Shown here: positions 29,101 through 37,168 of the stretch, in pieces
Layout of the letters: each line of letters opens with the position of its first letter
How positions within the stretch are numbered: position 1 is the first letter of the stretch
Assembly (NCBI GenBank): GCA_964251665.1
Contig: CAXUKO010000025.1
Location: 17,375-81,374, forward strand
DNA from: JBBQLG01 sp964251665
Lineage (GTDB): Bacteria > Bacteroidota > Bacteroidia > Cytophagales > Spirosomataceae
DNA: 64,000 bases
Reading direction: 5' to 3'
The notes under the pieces: model-generated
The model's input: the letters and a program-made list of their open reading frames with translations, nothing else
Told to the model about the DNA's origin: nothing
The model's database searches: none
Program-made: the position numbers and the translations under genes

Positions 29101-29406
29101 CCCATCTTCGAGAATACATCCAATTTTAGCACCAACACCCAGTCGAACTCCTTTTACGTCGAAAACGGCAGTTACCTGCGGATGCAGAACCTGACCATCG
29201 GCTACACGGTACCGGCCAGTTTACTCAACAATAGCCGTCTGCAGCGACTGCGGGTCTTTTTCCAGACCACCAACCTGTTTACCGTTACAGGCTATAAAGG
29301 GCTTGATCCGGGCGTGGGCGGTACTGCCGATACCAGCTTCGGCATCGATATTGGCAACTACCCGGTAACGCGGGGTTTCAACGGAGGTATTGGTATTACC
29401 TTCTAA
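26134..29406 (+). CDS. SusC/RagA-family TonB-dependent outer-membrane protein
   Basis: A 1090-residue outer-membrane importer. A signal peptide of about 27 residues is followed by a carboxypeptidase-like domain (ITGTIAGSDGPIPGANVLLK), the SusC family motif (LNEVIVTGYT), a plug domain (VRIRGFGSFGNNQPLYVVDG; TVLKDAATASIYGARAAGGV) and a barrel ending NGGIGITF. No STN domain, so unlike the second SusC in the window it should not signal to an anti-sigma factor. It forms the transport pair with the SusD gene 88 bases downstream and is preceded at 48 bases by the GH2 gene. Confidence 0.95.
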   Translation: MKALLYRCRRTMLVGMGLLLASLASQAQDSRITGTIAGSDGPIPGANVLLKGTATGTSTDAAGKFALSVKGANPVLVISAIGFKSQEVQVGNRSTLNVRLEDDATALNEVIVTGYTTDSRKDNTGAVSTVKSRDITVTPTGNVEQVFQGRVSGVTVISSGQPGTNSIVRIRGFGSFGNNQPLYVVDGVPVSDQFNGINFLSPDDIESTTVLKDAATASIYGARAAGGVIVITTKRGAKKAGKLTVTYDGLYGITTPGHGQKMLNPQQQADWTWQSRRNDIYEAGGTIGNDSFTGLGGGQYGSGPTPVLPDYLNVGGTPGVVGTVDLTAAKALYNINPAAGPIYQVVRANKTGDGTDWYGAITRNAPLLRNTLGISGGSDHSRFYVSFSAQNQSGVLRTNQFNRYTLRANSEFDLLKNLRLGENLQLTYRQQLGQVGNTNGQSTPQDENVILQAFQINPIIPIYDEFGGYAGTAAKGFNGSQNPVATLDGTRNNKNFLASAFGNVYLEYDPIPGLTLRSSLGGQFGSSFANSYVRATYETAQNNSTFSYTENYGYNQNWTLTNTINYKRLFGLHNIDVLAGQEALNTGSGRNATGSGINPFSTDPNYVTLSSVSGTGLKLASSNSLGVNFLSLFGRVQYTYNDKYTLTGVLRRDGSSRFGANSRYGFFPALSAGWTLSNEAFLKTIPLISYLRLHAGYGIMGNSNNVDPNNQYNLYTQSISRSYDIGTTKSSVSPGFARSQIGNPDARWETAATSDVGLDASLLNGKLDVQVDVWRKDTRDLLFQVPLAGVVGNNANAPSVNIARMRNQGIDLQLTNRGNFTRDLRYEVILNGSFLSNVVQALAPGVANFQPTNLRNISPVQIQPGLPIASFYGYKVLGLFNSKEEVAAAPTQDGAGPGRFRYADVNGDGVIDAKDRTYLGSPVPKFTGGLTFIVRYKGFDVGAYLYTSLGSKIYNFSKWYIDFYPSFTGQAVSARVLDSWTPTHTNTDQPIFENTSNFSTNTQSNSFYVENGSYLRMQNLTIGYTVPASLLNNSRLQRLRVFFQTTNLFTVTGYKGLDPGVGGTADTSFGIDIGNYPVTRGFNGGIGITF

Positions 29407-29494
29407 AACGCATCCTGTCAGCATGAGCCCGTTGGCGAAGCTGATTAACCAAGAACTATTCATTCATCTGCTGCTATAACCCTTGTCAAATACC

Positions 29495-31237
29495 ATGAAA
29501 ACGACACTAAAAAAGCGGATCATAACGGCCAGTCTACCGTTGGTACTGATGGCCGTTGGCGTTGCCTGTAAAGATAATTTTTTGAGCCTCCCGCCAACCG
29601 GCACCATCAGCAGCAGCCAGCTAACGTCTAATGCTGGTTTGCAGGCTACCCTGATTGGGGCCTATGCGGAACTGAATGGCCGGGATTACGGCTGGTTTGG
29701 CTCCAGTTTTAACTGGCTTTGGGGATCGGTAACGGGGGGCGACGCCAACAAGGGGTCCAACGCCGGCGACCAGAGTACGGCCGTCTTCGTGCAGAATTTT
29801 ACGATTATCCCAACCACCGGGCCGATCAACGACAAATGGAATGCCATGTATGAAGGCATTAGCCGGGCCAATACGGTGCTGCGGGTGCTTAAAACGCCGG
29901 GCCCGGATGTAACGGCAGTTATCGCGGCCAACATTGGAGCACAGGCCCGCTTCCTGCGCGGTCACTACTACTTTGAGTTGAAGAAGACCTTCAACAACAC
30001 GCCGTACGTGGATGAAACCCTCGATTACAGTACGGGCGTCGACAAAGTGACCAATGAGACTGACCTGTGGCCAAAAATTGAAGCCGATTTCAAATATGCC
30101 TACGACAACCTGCCCGAAAAACAGGATGCCAATGGCCGCGCCAACAAGTGGGCTGCGGCATCGTATCTGGCCAAGACGTATCTGTACCAGAAGAAATACG
30201 CCGAAGCCAAAGCACTGTTTGATTTGATCATTGCCAATGGCAAAACGTCCGGTGGTCAGAAATACGCCCTGATCGCTGATTTCACTACACTGTTCAACGC
30301 GGCCAACAGCATCAATGCGGAAGCCATCTTTGCCATTCAGAATGCCTCCAATACCGGCAGCGTTAACAATGCCAACCCGGACATGGTATTGAATTTTCCG
30401 TTCAGTGGCGGTCCCGGTAGTTGCTGCGGCTTTTTTCAGCCCTCCTTTGAGATGGCTAACTCCTTCCGAACCACTGCCAGCGGATTGCCCCTGCTGGATG
30501 GGTCTTACAATACCGGCACAAACCAGCTGAAAACCGATCAGGGCCTGAATACGGCCGACCCCTTTACGCCCGACACGGGCCCATTGGACCCCCGAATTGA
30601 CTATTCGGTTGGTCGGCGCGGTATTCCCTACTTGGATTGGGGCCCCCATCCGGGTGCCAACTGGATTCGCGATCAAACGTACGGCGGTCCATTTGCGCCC
30701 AAGAAATTTGTTTTCCCAAAATCACAGGAGGGTACATTAACGGACAATACGGGGTGGACGCCGGGTTATTCGACGATCAATTACAACATTATCCGCTACG
30801 CCGATGTGCTGTTGATGGCCGCCGAAGCAGAAGTTGAACTGAACAATCCTGAACAGGCGCGGGCCTATGTCAATCAGGTTCGGGCGCGGGCAGCTAATCC
30901 GGCCGCCTTTGTGAAAGGAACCGACGGCAAGCTGGCCGCCAATTACGTAATTAGCCAGTACACATCCCCCTGGACGAATCAGGCAGCAGCCCGCGATGCC
31001 GTTCGCTTCGAGCGTAAACTCGAACTCTCGGGAGAAGGCCACCGCTTTTTCGATCTGGTGCGCTGGGGCATTGCCGACAAAGCGGTCAATGCCTTTCTGG
31101 CCTATGAAAGCTCCAGGTTACCCGGCACCTATACGGGTGCCCGGTTTACGGCGGGAAAGAATGAATACATGCCTATCCCGCAGCAGCAGATTGACCTTCA
31201 GGGTAGCGCCGTGCTGAAGCAGAATACGGGGTATTAG
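29495..31237 (+). CDS. SusD/RagB-family substrate-binding lipoprotein
   Basis: A 580-residue surface lipoprotein. ATG 29495 is preferred over a TTG four codons upstream; it opens MKTTLKKRIITASLPLVLMA with the lipobox cysteine in GVACKD. The N-terminal TPR-rich half has FLRGHYYFELKKTF and YLAKTYLYQKKYAEAKALF; the C-terminal half has the typical YADVLLMAAEAEVELN and ELSGEGHRFFDLVRWG. SusD-like proteins cap the SusC barrel and bind glycans. It closes the operon that begins at 19582 and is followed by a hairpin. Confidence 0.95.
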   Translation: MKTTLKKRIITASLPLVLMAVGVACKDNFLSLPPTGTISSSQLTSNAGLQATLIGAYAELNGRDYGWFGSSFNWLWGSVTGGDANKGSNAGDQSTAVFVQNFTIIPTTGPINDKWNAMYEGISRANTVLRVLKTPGPDVTAVIAANIGAQARFLRGHYYFELKKTFNNTPYVDETLDYSTGVDKVTNETDLWPKIEADFKYAYDNLPEKQDANGRANKWAAASYLAKTYLYQKKYAEAKALFDLIIANGKTSGGQKYALIADFTTLFNAANSINAEAIFAIQNASNTGSVNNANPDMVLNFPFSGGPGSCCGFFQPSFEMANSFRTTASGLPLLDGSYNTGTNQLKTDQGLNTADPFTPDTGPLDPRIDYSVGRRGIPYLDWGPHPGANWIRDQTYGGPFAPKKFVFPKSQEGTLTDNTGWTPGYSTINYNIIRYADVLLMAAEAEVELNNPEQARAYVNQVRARAANPAAFVKGTDGKLAANYVISQYTSPWTNQAAARDAVRFERKLELSGEGHRFFDLVRWGIADKAVNAFLAYESSRLPGTYTGARFTAGKNEYMPIPQQQIDLQGSAVLKQNTGY

Positions 31238-31256
31238 GCTGCATTTACGTAGTGCA

Positions 31257-31317
31257 TAAGCTTATCCTGTCGGGTGTCGCTCAACTTTCCACCTGAGTAC
31301 CTGACAGGGTAAGCTTA
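31257..31317 (+). terminator. Hairpin after the first SusD gene
   Basis: TAAGCTTATCCTGTC (31257-31271) pairs with GACAGGGTAAGCTTA (31303-31317) with one mismatch around a 31-base loop, 20 bases after the stop codon. No T-run follows. Confidence 0.5.
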
Positions 31318-31353
31318 CAGCTGGTTCCGGTGAGAAGTAGCCGTTATGCACTT

Positions 31354-31488
31354 GTTGACATGAACATACCCGTGCCGTTTAGCCTGATGAAGCCGGGACC
31401 CGATTGCGGCAATGGCTACACCAACAGCGGGTATTTCCCCAATATGGCCGATCCGGTCAGCGGCTTCAGTCCGGTTCATGTGAACGGA
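31354..31488 (+). pseudogene. Probable GH92 (alpha-mannosidase) N-terminal relic
   Basis: A short open stretch reads VDMNIPVPFSLMKPGPDCGN followed by TNSGYFPNMADPVSGFSPVH and VNG. This fits the N-terminal domain of GH92 exo-alpha-mannosidases, in which a PFG/SLVKLGPD segment, an NSGY and a GFSHTHVSGTGG motif follow in the same order. Here GFSHVHVNG has become GFSPVHVNG and nothing resembling the other 600 or more residues is present. Found just after a sugar-acid SusCD operon, it suggests a lost mannosidase gene. I see no start or stop that would make it a gene. Confidence 0.45.
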
Positions 31489-31596
31489 CAGTCAATAAAC
31501 CGATCTGGCCCATCTAACGATTGGAAGTTGCGGCTTGGAAAAAGCCCGCTGTTTAGAGTACCTTGTAGAAAAGTGTCATAAAAAGACAATTATTTG

Positions 31597-31604
31597 TACT
31601 TTTG
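31597..31604 (+). promoter_or_regulatory. Candidate -7 element for the ECF sigma gene
   Basis: TACTTTTG matches TAnnTTTG. It covers the first possible TTG start codon (31602), which argues that translation begins further downstream, at 31626 or 31635. No TTG at -33. Confidence 0.4.
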
Positions 31605-31625
31605 GTACTACTTTCTCTCATTCGC

Positions 31626-32189
31626 TTGGAACATTTGTCAGAGGAGTTACAGCTTTGGCGGGCTTTTCAGTCAGGGGATCAGGATGCCTATGCGGCCCTG
31701 TACCACGCCCACATACGGGCGATGTACCGCTACGGCCTAAGTCTTGTATCCGTGTCGGAAGCGTTCGTGCTCGATTGTATCCACGATGTCTTTACGGAGG
31801 TATGGGTAAAACGCACTCGCCTGACGGAGCCGGACAACGTACGGTTCTATCTGTTAAAAGCCCTGAAGGTACGCATCCTGCACCTGCTGCAACGGCAGGA
31901 ACGCCCCTACCAGTCCCTCTCCGACAACGACTTTCCCGATCTTTGGGCCACGCCCTCATCAGAAGAGGTTTACGCCGAGATTGAGGATGCGCTGTCGCGC
32001 GAACAGCTGGTGCAGAAACTAATGACTCAACTGCCTCCCCGGCAGCAGGAAGCACTTCGGCTGCGCTTTGTGGAAGAAATGAACTACGAGCAGATTGCCG
32101 ATGTGCTCGCGATAAATCACCAGTCGGCTAAAAACCTTGTCTTCCGGGCGGTTGATAAACTTCGCGGCTGGCTCCCTCCTCTTTTTTAA
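31626..32189 (+). CDS. ECF sigma-70 factor (FecI-like)
   Basis: About 187 residues. Region 2 is seen in LWRAFQSGDQDAYAALYHAH and CIHDVFTEVWVKR, and region 4 in QLPPRQQEALRLRFVEEMNY and EQIADVLAINHQSAKNLVF. No ATG lies near the start of region 2; a TTG at 31626 is chosen because the one at 31602 overlaps a promoter-like element. With the FecR gene and the STN-bearing SusC that follow, this forms a cell-surface signalling relay: substrate binding by SusC leads through FecR to release of the sigma factor and transcription of the SusCD genes. The FecR gene starts 75 bases later, beyond a long hairpin. Confidence 0.9.
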   Translation: MEHLSEELQLWRAFQSGDQDAYAALYHAHIRAMYRYGLSLVSVSEAFVLDCIHDVFTEVWVKRTRLTEPDNVRFYLLKALKVRILHLLQRQERPYQSLSDNDFPDLWATPSSEEVYAEIEDALSREQLVQKLMTQLPPRQQEALRLRFVEEMNYEQIADVLAINHQSAKNLVFRAVDKLRGWLPPLF

Positions 32190-32221
32190 TTATTTCAATT
32201 ATTTTTTTGGTTTTAGTGAGT

Positions 32222-32266
32222 ACGATAGCCGATTTCTGTCATCTACTGACAAAAACCGGCTATCGT
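32222..32266 (+). repeat. Long inverted repeat covering the FecR start codon
   Basis: Two 20-base arms (32222-32241 and 32247-32266) pair at 18 of 20 positions around a 5-base loop; the outer ends are ACGATAGCCG and CGGCTATCGT. The last two bases of the right arm are the first two of the FecR GTG start (32265-32267). The structure could block ribosome entry, act as a weak terminator or attenuator, or be a protein-binding palindrome in DNA. No T-run follows. Confidence 0.7.
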
Positions 32267-33386
32267 GCTAAACCCTTACGAACACTATGCGGCTGTTGAC
32301 TTTGTGAGTGACGATGCGTTTCTGGCCCATCATCTGGCTCCCGATGCACAGTCGACTCACTTTTGGGAACAATGGCTGCAGCTCCACCCGCATCAACAGC
32401 CCGAGTGGCAGGAAGCGCAGCGGTTACTGGAAGCCGTTCGCCTGGGACTAAGCGACTATGCCCGAACGTATCTTTCCGAAGAAGCAGAAGCGCAGTTGCT
32501 GCTGCGCATTCAGGCCACCAACGCCTTAACCCGGGAAGAGTCCCGGATTATTCCTCTCTGGCGCCCTACCTGGCTCCGGCAGGTGGCCGCAGCCTGTTTC
32601 GTACTGGCCACCGGTGTTGGTTTCTGGTTGCTTACAACCCGGTTCGCTCAACCATCCATCTATCAGCAGCAGGTAGCCACTCTACAGCAAAAAGCGGTTG
32701 AACAAGCGAATCAGACGCAAACTCCCCGGTCGATACACCTGCCCGACGGGTCATCTGCGCTGCTCTACCCGCAAAGCCGGTTGAGTTATCCTGCCGATTT
32801 CGGTCAAAGAAACCGGGTCGTTTATCTGCTTGGCAAAGCCACATTCAACGTCGTTAAAAACACGGGAAAGCCATTTTACGTGTACGCGAATGAACTGGTC
32901 ACCCGGGTTTTGGGCACCCAATTCACCGTTGAAGCCTTCGAGCAGGGCAATGATGTAATTGTAACGGTGCAGCACGGCCAGGTGAATGTGTACCCGAACC
33001 AGTCATTCAGTGCCGAAAACGTTGGTCAGCCAACCCAGAAAGGCGTGTTGATCCTGCCCAACCAGCAGATCGTCTTCAGCCGGAAAAGTGAGCAGTTCGT
33101 AAAAAAGATCGTAGCGGAACCGATTGCCATTGAGCTGGATAAAGCCAAAGCCGAAGGGTTCGTCTTTGACGAGACACCCGTTGCGGACGCGTTCGAGCGG
33201 ATAAAGAAGGTGTACGGCATCAATATTATCTACAATGCCGATGACCTTAAGAACTGCCAGTTAACGGCCTCACTGGCGGAGGAATCGCTGTTCCAGAAAT
33301 TAGACATCATTACCCAGTCAATTGACGCTACCTATCAACTGATCGATGGCGAGATTGTCATTATCGCCAAAGGCTGCAGTGAATAG
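32265..33386 (+). CDS. FecR-family anti-sigma factor
   Basis: A 373-residue membrane protein. The cytoplasmic N-terminal part (DFVSDDAFLAHHLAP; FWEQWLQLHPHQQPEWQEA) binds the sigma factor. One transmembrane helix lies at about residues 104-125. The periplasmic FecR domain reads SIHLPDGSSALLYPQSRLSY and FVYANELVTRVLGTQFTVEA-like strands, and the C-terminal DUF4974-type domain has FDETPVADAFERIKKVYGIN. The GTG start fits family length, since SDDAF-type motifs normally occur near residue 15. It works between the ECF sigma factor upstream and the STN domain of the SusC downstream. Confidence 0.92.
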   Translation: MLNPYEHYAAVDFVSDDAFLAHHLAPDAQSTHFWEQWLQLHPHQQPEWQEAQRLLEAVRLGLSDYARTYLSEEAEAQLLLRIQATNALTREESRIIPLWRPTWLRQVAAACFVLATGVGFWLLTTRFAQPSIYQQQVATLQQKAVEQANQTQTPRSIHLPDGSSALLYPQSRLSYPADFGQRNRVVYLLGKATFNVVKNTGKPFYVYANELVTRVLGTQFTVEAFEQGNDVIVTVQHGQVNVYPNQSFSAENVGQPTQKGVLILPNQQIVFSRKSEQFVKKIVAEPIAIELDKAKAEGFVFDETPVADAFERIKKVYGINIIYNADDLKNCQLTASLAEESLFQKLDIITQSIDATYQLIDGEIVIIAKGCSE

Positions 33387-33635
33387 TCAGGTCAATACAT
33401 TTCAGTTGCATCCGTGATTTTCAATACCCGTTACGAACGAACCTCAGCTGATCACCTAACCGCCACCAGATGCAGAAAACCAACCCTGAATACTACCCAA
33501 AAAGAAAAGGTCAGCGGTTCTTGCACAACCACTGACCCCAATTTTCCAGTCGCCCTCAAGCGCAGCCTCTGCCAGGCTGACCGGAATTGTATCGCCCGAA
33601 TTTTCTCTAAAAACCCGAACAATTAACTCAAAAGT

Positions 33636-36600
33636 ATGAAAACAAATCGACGTTTACTGACCCAGTGTATGAGAGTATCACTACTACACACGCTGATAAC
33701 GTGTCTTTGCCTGAGTGCCTCCTGGGCATCCGACGTCTCAGCGCAGGAATTACTTGACCGTCGGGTAACACTCGAGGTGCACGATCAGAAAGTCAAAACG
33801 GTGCTGAGTACGCTCGAAAAAGCCGCCAGTGTTAAATTTTCGTATAGTCCGCAAATCGTTCCGGCACACCGGAAACTATCATTTCAGGTACAAAACGTTA
33901 CCCTCGGCGAAGTGCTGAGTACCCTCCTGCCCGGCTTGAATTTAACGTACAGTATTGTGGGTAGCCAGATCATCCTGCGGCAGTTACCCAATCCAACTCC
34001 TAACCTAAACAACCTCAACGCCTTTCTGCCCGCTTCCCTCACCGACCCTGCAAAATCAGCCGATCAGATTGTCTCCGGCGTCATATCCGACGAAACCGGG
34101 GGTGGACTGCCGGGCGTAAGTGTCGTACTGAAAGGCAGCCAGCAGGGCACAACAACGGACGCGGAAGGTAAATACCGACTGGCCGTTTCGGGCGAGAAAC
34201 CAACGCTGGTTTTTTCGTACGTGGGGTATCTATCCCAGGAAGTAGTGGTTGGCAACCGGACCACTATTAACATTTCATTGCAGGCCAGCGATAAAACCCT
34301 GGACGAAATTGTGGTGATTGGGTATGGCACGACCCGGAAGTCGGATTTGACCGGAGCCGTTGGTACCGTGAAGGAGGCTCAGCTGTTGGAACGGCCCGCC
34401 CCCTCGCTGAATCAGCAACTCTCGGGCCGTATTGCCGGGGTGCAGGTAAATACCAATTCGGGGCGCCCCGGCGGGCGGACTACCATCCGCATCCGGGGGT
34501 TCAGTTCGATCAACTCCTCCAACAACCCGCTGTATGTGATCGATGGGGTTCTGCTCCCGCAAACACCCGGCAACCAGTTCAGCTCGCCCATTGACTATAT
34601 TAACCCCAGCGACATCGTCTCGGTTGAAGTGCTCAAAGATGCCTCGTCTACCGCCATTTACGGTGCCAGGGGTGCCAACGGGGTTATTCTGGTACAAACC
34701 CGCAAAGGCAAAGCCGGTGAAGGCCGGGTTACCTACGATGCCAATTTCAGCATCAACACCATTGGCCCAAACCGGCCGCAGGTTCTGAACGCTAAAGAGT
34801 ACTTAGCCACTGAAGACCTGGCCTATGCCAATATCCAGAAATACGATCCCGTCGGCTGGGCAGCTGGCAAGTTTGCCAATCTGGACCCCGTTGTTCGGCG
34901 ACGGGCGTTCAGTGCCGCGCATCCGGGTGTTTTTGACGCTAATCTCAACCCACTGTATGATACCGACTGGTTCAAGGAATCTACCCAGGCCAAGCTATCG
35001 CAGAGTCATCAGCTCGGTTTTAGCGGGGGCAACGAAAAGACGCAGTATGCCCTGTCGATTGGTTACCGCGATGACGAAGGGCTCATTAAAACCTCGTATC
35101 TGAAGCGGTACTCCGGCCGGTTTACGATTGATGATCAGGTAAAGAAGTGGCTGAAAATCGGTGGTACGCTGAGTTATAACAACCAGACGGAAAATCTGGT
35201 CGACATCAACGATGCGGTGGCGCGGCAGATTGTCGAAGACTTTCCGTTCCTGCCGGTAAAGTATCCGGGTACTGACATCTACGCCGAAAACCGGGATTAT
35301 CCGCAGGCCGAAGGAACCATGAGTTCGGTACACCGGCTGATGGACCGCAAATACATCCTGAATACGCAGACAACGCTGGGCAGCCTGTACTCGAACATCA
35401 CCTTCGCCAAAGGCCTGGAGATGAAAACAATTGTCGGAGCCAACATTCAGACGCAGGAAAACCTCCAGTCGCAGACCCGTACGCTGGATATTGGGGCCAA
35501 TGGTACGGCATCGGCTAACAGTCGGCGCGAGACGTTCTGGTCGCTGGAAAATTTACTGACCTATAACCGGCAGTTTGGTACGGATCACACGCTAACGGCG
35601 CTGCTCGGAATTTCGTGGCAGCAGACAAACATATTCCAGTTAGGAGCCAGTGTGCGGAATTTCGCTACCGACTACTTTACCTTTAATAACCTCGGCGCGG
35701 GCAGCACCCTGCCCGGTGTCAGTTCAGGAGCGTCTACCTATGGGTTCAACTCCTATTTTGGCCGGTTAAATTATGGGTACAAGGATAAATATCTGGTGAC
35801 GTTTACGGGCCGGGCCGATGGATCATCCAAGTTTGGCGAAAATAACAAGTTTGCCTTTTTTCCCTCAACGGCAGTAGCCTGGCGGGTATCGGAAGAAGAC
35901 TTTCTGAAAGGCAACCCCATTGTTTCCAACCTGAAAGTGCGGGCCAGCGTCGGCCTGACCGGGAACTCCGAAATTCCCCCTTACTCGTCGCTGGCGTTAC
36001 TGAGTTCCAACTATGCCACGATCTACAACGATACCAAAGTGGGCGGAACAGGTATTGCCCGCTTAGCTAACCCGGATTTGCGCTGGGAAAAAACGCTTCA
36101 GGAAGACGTCGGCCTTGAATTGGGTCTGTTTAAAGGCCGCGTGACAATTGAAGCCGATTACTACTACCGCAAAACAACGGATATGCTTTTAGATGCGCCC
36201 GTTCCGCGCACCAGCGGGTACGCCACCATCCGGCGGAACGTGGGTTCGATGCAAAATCAGGGCTTTGAATTTGGCCTGAACACGGTGAACGTTACAGGAG
36301 GAAATTTCCAGTGGAATAGCGCCTTCAACATCTCGTTCAACCGCAACAAGGTGTTGTCGCTGGCTACGCCGTCGGACATTTTCAACGTAGGCGGCCCTGA
36401 TTTTACCAACTCAACGAATATCATCCGGGTTGGCCAGCCAGTTGGTGCGTTCTGGGGACTGACCCGGCTGGGCACCTGGAGTGAAGCTGAGCGCGAAGAA
36501 GCGGCTAAGTTTACCAGCTACCGCAATGGCCTGACGCTGCTTCCCGGCGACATCAAGTACTTGGACGTGAACGGCGACAAGGCCATCACCGACGCCGACC

Positions 36601-37139
36601 GGAGCATCATTGGTAATGGCAGCCCGAAATACTGGGGCGCCTTCACCAACACGTTCCGGTACAAGAACCTGGATTTAACCCTCGAACTACAGTATTCGCA
36701 GGGCAATCAGGTACTGCTGATGAACCTGCACCCCAGCGAAGACCGGCAGGCACTGGCCAACAGCTACAAAACGGTGCTCAACGCCTGGACGCCTACCAAC
36801 CAGAATACGCCCATTGCCGAAATTCGGGATACGCGGGCGGGCTACGTCACCAACGTAGACAGCCACTGGGTGAAAGACGGTTCGTTTCTGCGGGGCAAAA
36901 ACGTGCTGCTGGGCTACACCTTTGCTCCGGCCCTGACCAACAAGCTTAAGCTGAACCGACTCCGGGTATATACTACCGTGCAAAACTTCTTTTTGCTCGT
37001 CAGCGATAAAGTCATCGGCGACCCGGAGGTGACACCAACCAACCAGGGCGATAACAACAGTGCCTTCTCACAGGGAGAAATCTGGCATAATTACCCCAAG
37101 CCAACAACGTACATGGTTGGTTTACAGATTGGTTTGTAA
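33636..37139 (+). CDS. SusC-family TonB receptor with STN signalling domain
   Basis: An 1167-residue outer-membrane protein. A signal peptide is followed by an STN (secretin/TonB short N-terminal) domain at about residues 40-110 (VKTVLSTLEKAASVKFSYSP; VTLGEVLSTLLPGLNLTYSI), a carboxypeptidase-like domain (VSGVISDETGGGLPGVSVVL), the motif LDEIVVIGYGT, the plug (IRIRGFSSINSSNNPLYVID; VEVLKDASSTAIYGARGANG) and the barrel, ending YMVGLQIGL. The STN domain is the part that contacts FecR, so this receptor both imports and signals. It lies 249 bases after the FecR gene; I saw no clear promoter in the spacer. Confidence 0.95.
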   Translation: MKTNRRLLTQCMRVSLLHTLITCLCLSASWASDVSAQELLDRRVTLEVHDQKVKTVLSTLEKAASVKFSYSPQIVPAHRKLSFQVQNVTLGEVLSTLLPGLNLTYSIVGSQIILRQLPNPTPNLNNLNAFLPASLTDPAKSADQIVSGVISDETGGGLPGVSVVLKGSQQGTTTDAEGKYRLAVSGEKPTLVFSYVGYLSQEVVVGNRTTINISLQASDKTLDEIVVIGYGTTRKSDLTGAVGTVKEAQLLERPAPSLNQQLSGRIAGVQVNTNSGRPGGRTTIRIRGFSSINSSNNPLYVIDGVLLPQTPGNQFSSPIDYINPSDIVSVEVLKDASSTAIYGARGANGVILVQTRKGKAGEGRVTYDANFSINTIGPNRPQVLNAKEYLATEDLAYANIQKYDPVGWAAGKFANLDPVVRRRAFSAAHPGVFDANLNPLYDTDWFKESTQAKLSQSHQLGFSGGNEKTQYALSIGYRDDEGLIKTSYLKRYSGRFTIDDQVKKWLKIGGTLSYNNQTENLVDINDAVARQIVEDFPFLPVKYPGTDIYAENRDYPQAEGTMSSVHRLMDRKYILNTQTTLGSLYSNITFAKGLEMKTIVGANIQTQENLQSQTRTLDIGANGTASANSRRETFWSLENLLTYNRQFGTDHTLTALLGISWQQTNIFQLGASVRNFATDYFTFNNLGAGSTLPGVSSGASTYGFNSYFGRLNYGYKDKYLVTFTGRADGSSKFGENNKFAFFPSTAVAWRVSEEDFLKGNPIVSNLKVRASVGLTGNSEIPPYSSLALLSSNYATIYNDTKVGGTGIARLANPDLRWEKTLQEDVGLELGLFKGRVTIEADYYYRKTTDMLLDAPVPRTSGYATIRRNVGSMQNQGFEFGLNTVNVTGGNFQWNSAFNISFNRNKVLSLATPSDIFNVGGPDFTNSTNIIRVGQPVGAFWGLTRLGTWSEAEREEAAKFTSYRNGLTLLPGDIKYLDVNGDKAITDADRSIIGNGSPKYWGAFTNTFRYKNLDLTLELQYSQGNQVLLMNLHPSEDRQALANSYKTVLNAWTPTNQNTPIAEIRDTRAGYVTNVDSHWVKDGSFLRGKNVLLGYTFAPALTNKLKLNRLRVYTTVQNFFLLVSDKVIGDPEVTPTNQGDNNSAFSQGEIWHNYPKPTTYMVGLQIGL

Positions 37140-37168
37140 TCTATTCCTCAACTCCTTAAAAGACATTC

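Noticed and set aside
29621..30676. A 351-codon minus-strand open frame
   Set aside because: Antisense of the first SusD gene; no signal peptide or family match.
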